A stretch of 64,000 nt of DNA. It comes from Astropecten irregularis. Its lineage: Eukaryota > Echinodermata > Asteroidea > Paxillosida > Astropectinidae. A program made the translations under genes and the position numbers. Positions 62,471 to 64,000 of this stretch are shown piece after piece (position 1 is the stretch's first letter; each line of letters begins with the position of its first letter). The notes beneath the pieces are model-generated. The model did no database searches. It had not been told where the DNA came from and was given only the letters and a program-made list of their open reading frames with translations. The stretch lies in the NCBI GenBank assembly GCA_963971285.1, contig OZ020246.1, positions 18,149,217 to 18,213,216 on the forward strand, in the 5' to 3' direction.

Positions 62471-63538
62471 TTAATCCGTCTCCAGGTTACTGACTTTCAT
62501 GACCCCATAATACACAGCTCTCATCAGATTCAAGATCCCCACCACAAAGGCACCTGGAAATATCACACAGCACAATGAGTGTCAAAGGTTACATTATGTC
62601 TAATGCATTGACATAAAAAAACTAGATGACCCACCCGTGTATTAACGAATGGGGGTTACATGAGTCAGCCATGTTATACCGCACCTCTACGTTCAGGTGC
62701 TTATAACGATCACGCAAGCCGCGCCATTACGCGTTACGCAATGCATCAGAAACGTGATGGAACGCCATAGCTATAACCAGTGGCTTAAATTGTTTGCTTC
62801 GGTAATTCCATCATTTAATTTGCTAATTTCATCATTTTATTTGACGTTTTGTCATTCTGTAATTCCATCATTCAGTTTGTCATTCTGTTCGCAAATTTCA
62901 TCATTCAATTTGGCAAATTGAATGATGGAATTACCGAAGCAAACAATCTAAAGAAGATAGCTACGCCGTTCCATAAAAACGGATTTGTGAGGAGTTAAAA
63001 AATGGCGCCGTGAATGACGCATACACAAACAGCCAATGCCTCATCTAGTTTTCTTATATACCAGTATCTATGTATACGTGTAGGGTGATCTGGGTTCAAA
63101 GGTCAAAGATTGCTAGTGCACTATATTTCCTATCATCAGGAAAGTACAAGCAGATCTCCAATACTTAATCTCCTATAATACTGCAATATTCATTGTTATC
63201 TGTTCTTGTGATAAGAACCAAAATATTTCAAAAAATGTGCATTCTTTGCGCACATTTCCTTTCCCCATTCCGTACACACATACTAGCTAGACAACCAAAT
63301 TTAACCAGTAAAAGGGTGTCAGTGTCTGTGATTTATAAGTAGATGGTTATTGTATATCATCAAATAACCACAAGGGAAACTGACTGAAATTTAAATCATT
63401 GAAAAGTGAACAAAGAAAAATTGACTGAATAAAATTACCGAAGCCCTATCAGAATAAAACTTGATTTAGAATTTTTGACTTACCGATCCATACAAAGTAG
63501 ATACCTCCTTGATCGTTTGCAATGGAATAGGTTCCAAT
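62471..63538 (-). CDS. 3' end of an unrecognised small membrane-protein gene (partial)
   Basis: Two exons are supported: 63,484-63,538, opening after the acceptor TTGGGCCAACACAG-like sequence, and 62,471-62,553 with the stop codon. The donor is GTAAGT and the second acceptor is ATTTCCAG. The junction is phase 1 and restores a glycine codon. The joined C-terminus reads IGTYSIANDQGGIYFVWIGA followed by FVVGILNLMRAVYYGVMKVS and NLETD. A hydrophobic stretch runs from GGIYFVW to about LNLM, probably one membrane span with the tail after it. Upstream exons lie beyond 63,752 or outside the window. I do not recognise the family. Two exons with matched phase and consensus splice sites make it a real gene with good probability. 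Confidence 0.75.
62613..63057. mobile_element. Hairpin-rich MITE inside the last intron of the 62.5-kb gene
   Basis: The ends ATAAAAAAACTAGATGA (62,613-62,629) and its reverse complement with one change (63,041-63,057) are 17-bp inverted repeats. Inside, a much longer pair of arms meets near 62,860: ATTGTTTGCTTCGGTAATTC continuing CATCATTTAATTTGC on the left is matched by 62,914-62,949 on the right, and GGAACGCCATAGCTAT pairs more loosely further out. The 445-bp element would fold into one large hairpin. It lies in the intron 62,554-63,483. Confidence 0.75.
63058..63483. other. Remainder of the last intron of the 62.5-kb gene
   Basis: I see no further feature except the donor site GTAAGT (minus sense) at 63,478-63,483. 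Confidence 0.5.
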
Positions 63539-63592
63539 CTGTGTTGGGCCAAGGGGAAAATCAAGGGAAATTATTTTAAAAATTAATCAATA

Positions 63593-63751
63593 CAGCGGAA
63601 TGCTGCTAGTCTTAGATGACACACACCACTATAACAAACATTTAGATATAAATATATTGAATATTGTTGTTCAGAATCATCATAATGAACTACAGCTGTA
63701 CCAGACAATTTCTGTGGATCCTGCAATGTTCGTTACAACAGCATTACACTG
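63593..63751. mobile_element. Older pogo/Tigger-like MITE
   Basis: It begins CAGCGGAATGCTGCTAGTC after TA and ends GTTCGTTACAACAGCATTACACTG. Both ends resemble those of the element at 59,880, but the right flank reads CA instead of TA and the ends have more mismatches. About 159 bp with no transposase. It lies in the intron or flank upstream of the exon at 63,484. Confidence 0.6.
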
Positions 63752-64000
63752 CACAATTAATAAACTGCTGCAAACTGCCCATCAACCAAAAAAATTACCT
63801 GAAATATATATAAATGCTTGGAGTTAGGTGCACCTGAGGTTTCAATTTTAGCAGGATTTTATTATTATTTTTTTTTTTAAATAAAATTAAAACAACCTGG
63901 CATTAACATGTGTTTAACAAGTGCTTATAAATGAAATAAAGACCTAGGCCTATAGATGCAAGGCATGCAAGGCCAATCTCCATGCCTTATCCAAGGATCG
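63752..64000. other. AT-rich end of the window
   Basis: It contains a T-rich run near 63,860-63,880. No exon or clear repeat was found. Confidence 0.5.

Noticed and set aside
62697-62921. Plus-strand 74-codon frame
   Set aside because: It lies wholly in the hairpin MITE and its phenylalanine and serine-rich end is the translated arm repeat.

Overview
The window looks like AT-rich nuclear DNA of a metazoan. The basis is host genes split by GT-AG introns, many short inverted-repeat DNA transposon remnants, and a very long satellite array. The general style suggests a marine invertebrate, perhaps an echinoderm or hemichordate, but no sequence here fixes the species. I see nothing bacterial, no rRNA or tRNA gene and no CRISPR array.

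Positions 1 to about 47,250 are one head-to-tail satellite array that runs off the left edge. The basic monomer is 219 bp. At least eleven monomer subtypes can be told apart and follow one another in a preferred order, which makes a higher-order repeat (HOR). In 21 places the order contains a longer unit of about 400 bp. In that unit part of the monomer has been replaced by a roughly 264-bp foldback (inverted-repeat) element whose junctions are the same in every copy. Within the array there are multi-kilobase tandem duplications (offsets of about 3,867, 3,467, 3,872 and 1,971 bp), hybrid monomers, and one well-defined exchange junction. Left of 33 kb the foldback unit is followed by one monomer class; right of 33 kb it is followed by two more diverged classes. 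The last 1.7 kb (45.5 to 47.25 kb) is decayed, as expected at a satellite edge.

From about 47.25 kb to the end the sequence is single-copy and carries two supported genes, both on the minus strand. The first is a complete three-exon gamma-glutamylcyclotransferase (GGCT) gene at 53,788-57,117. It encodes 177 residues, its intron phases match, and it keeps the YGSNL loop and the catalytic glutamate. Intron 2 is mostly a 31 to 33-bp minisatellite, and intron 1 holds a short inverted-repeat transposon. The second is the 3' end of an unrecognised small membrane-protein gene (62,471-63,538), which continues past the right edge; its last intron holds a hairpin transposon. The remainder is AT-rich flank with several non-autonomous DNA transposon remnants, including two pogo/Tigger-like ones and a dispersed TTAAAGGT-ended family.

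The antisense 69-codon frame in nearly every satellite monomer starts with TTG and varies mostly at amino-acid-changing positions. I treat it as a by-product of a 219-bp (73-codon) period in homogeneous DNA, not as a gene family.
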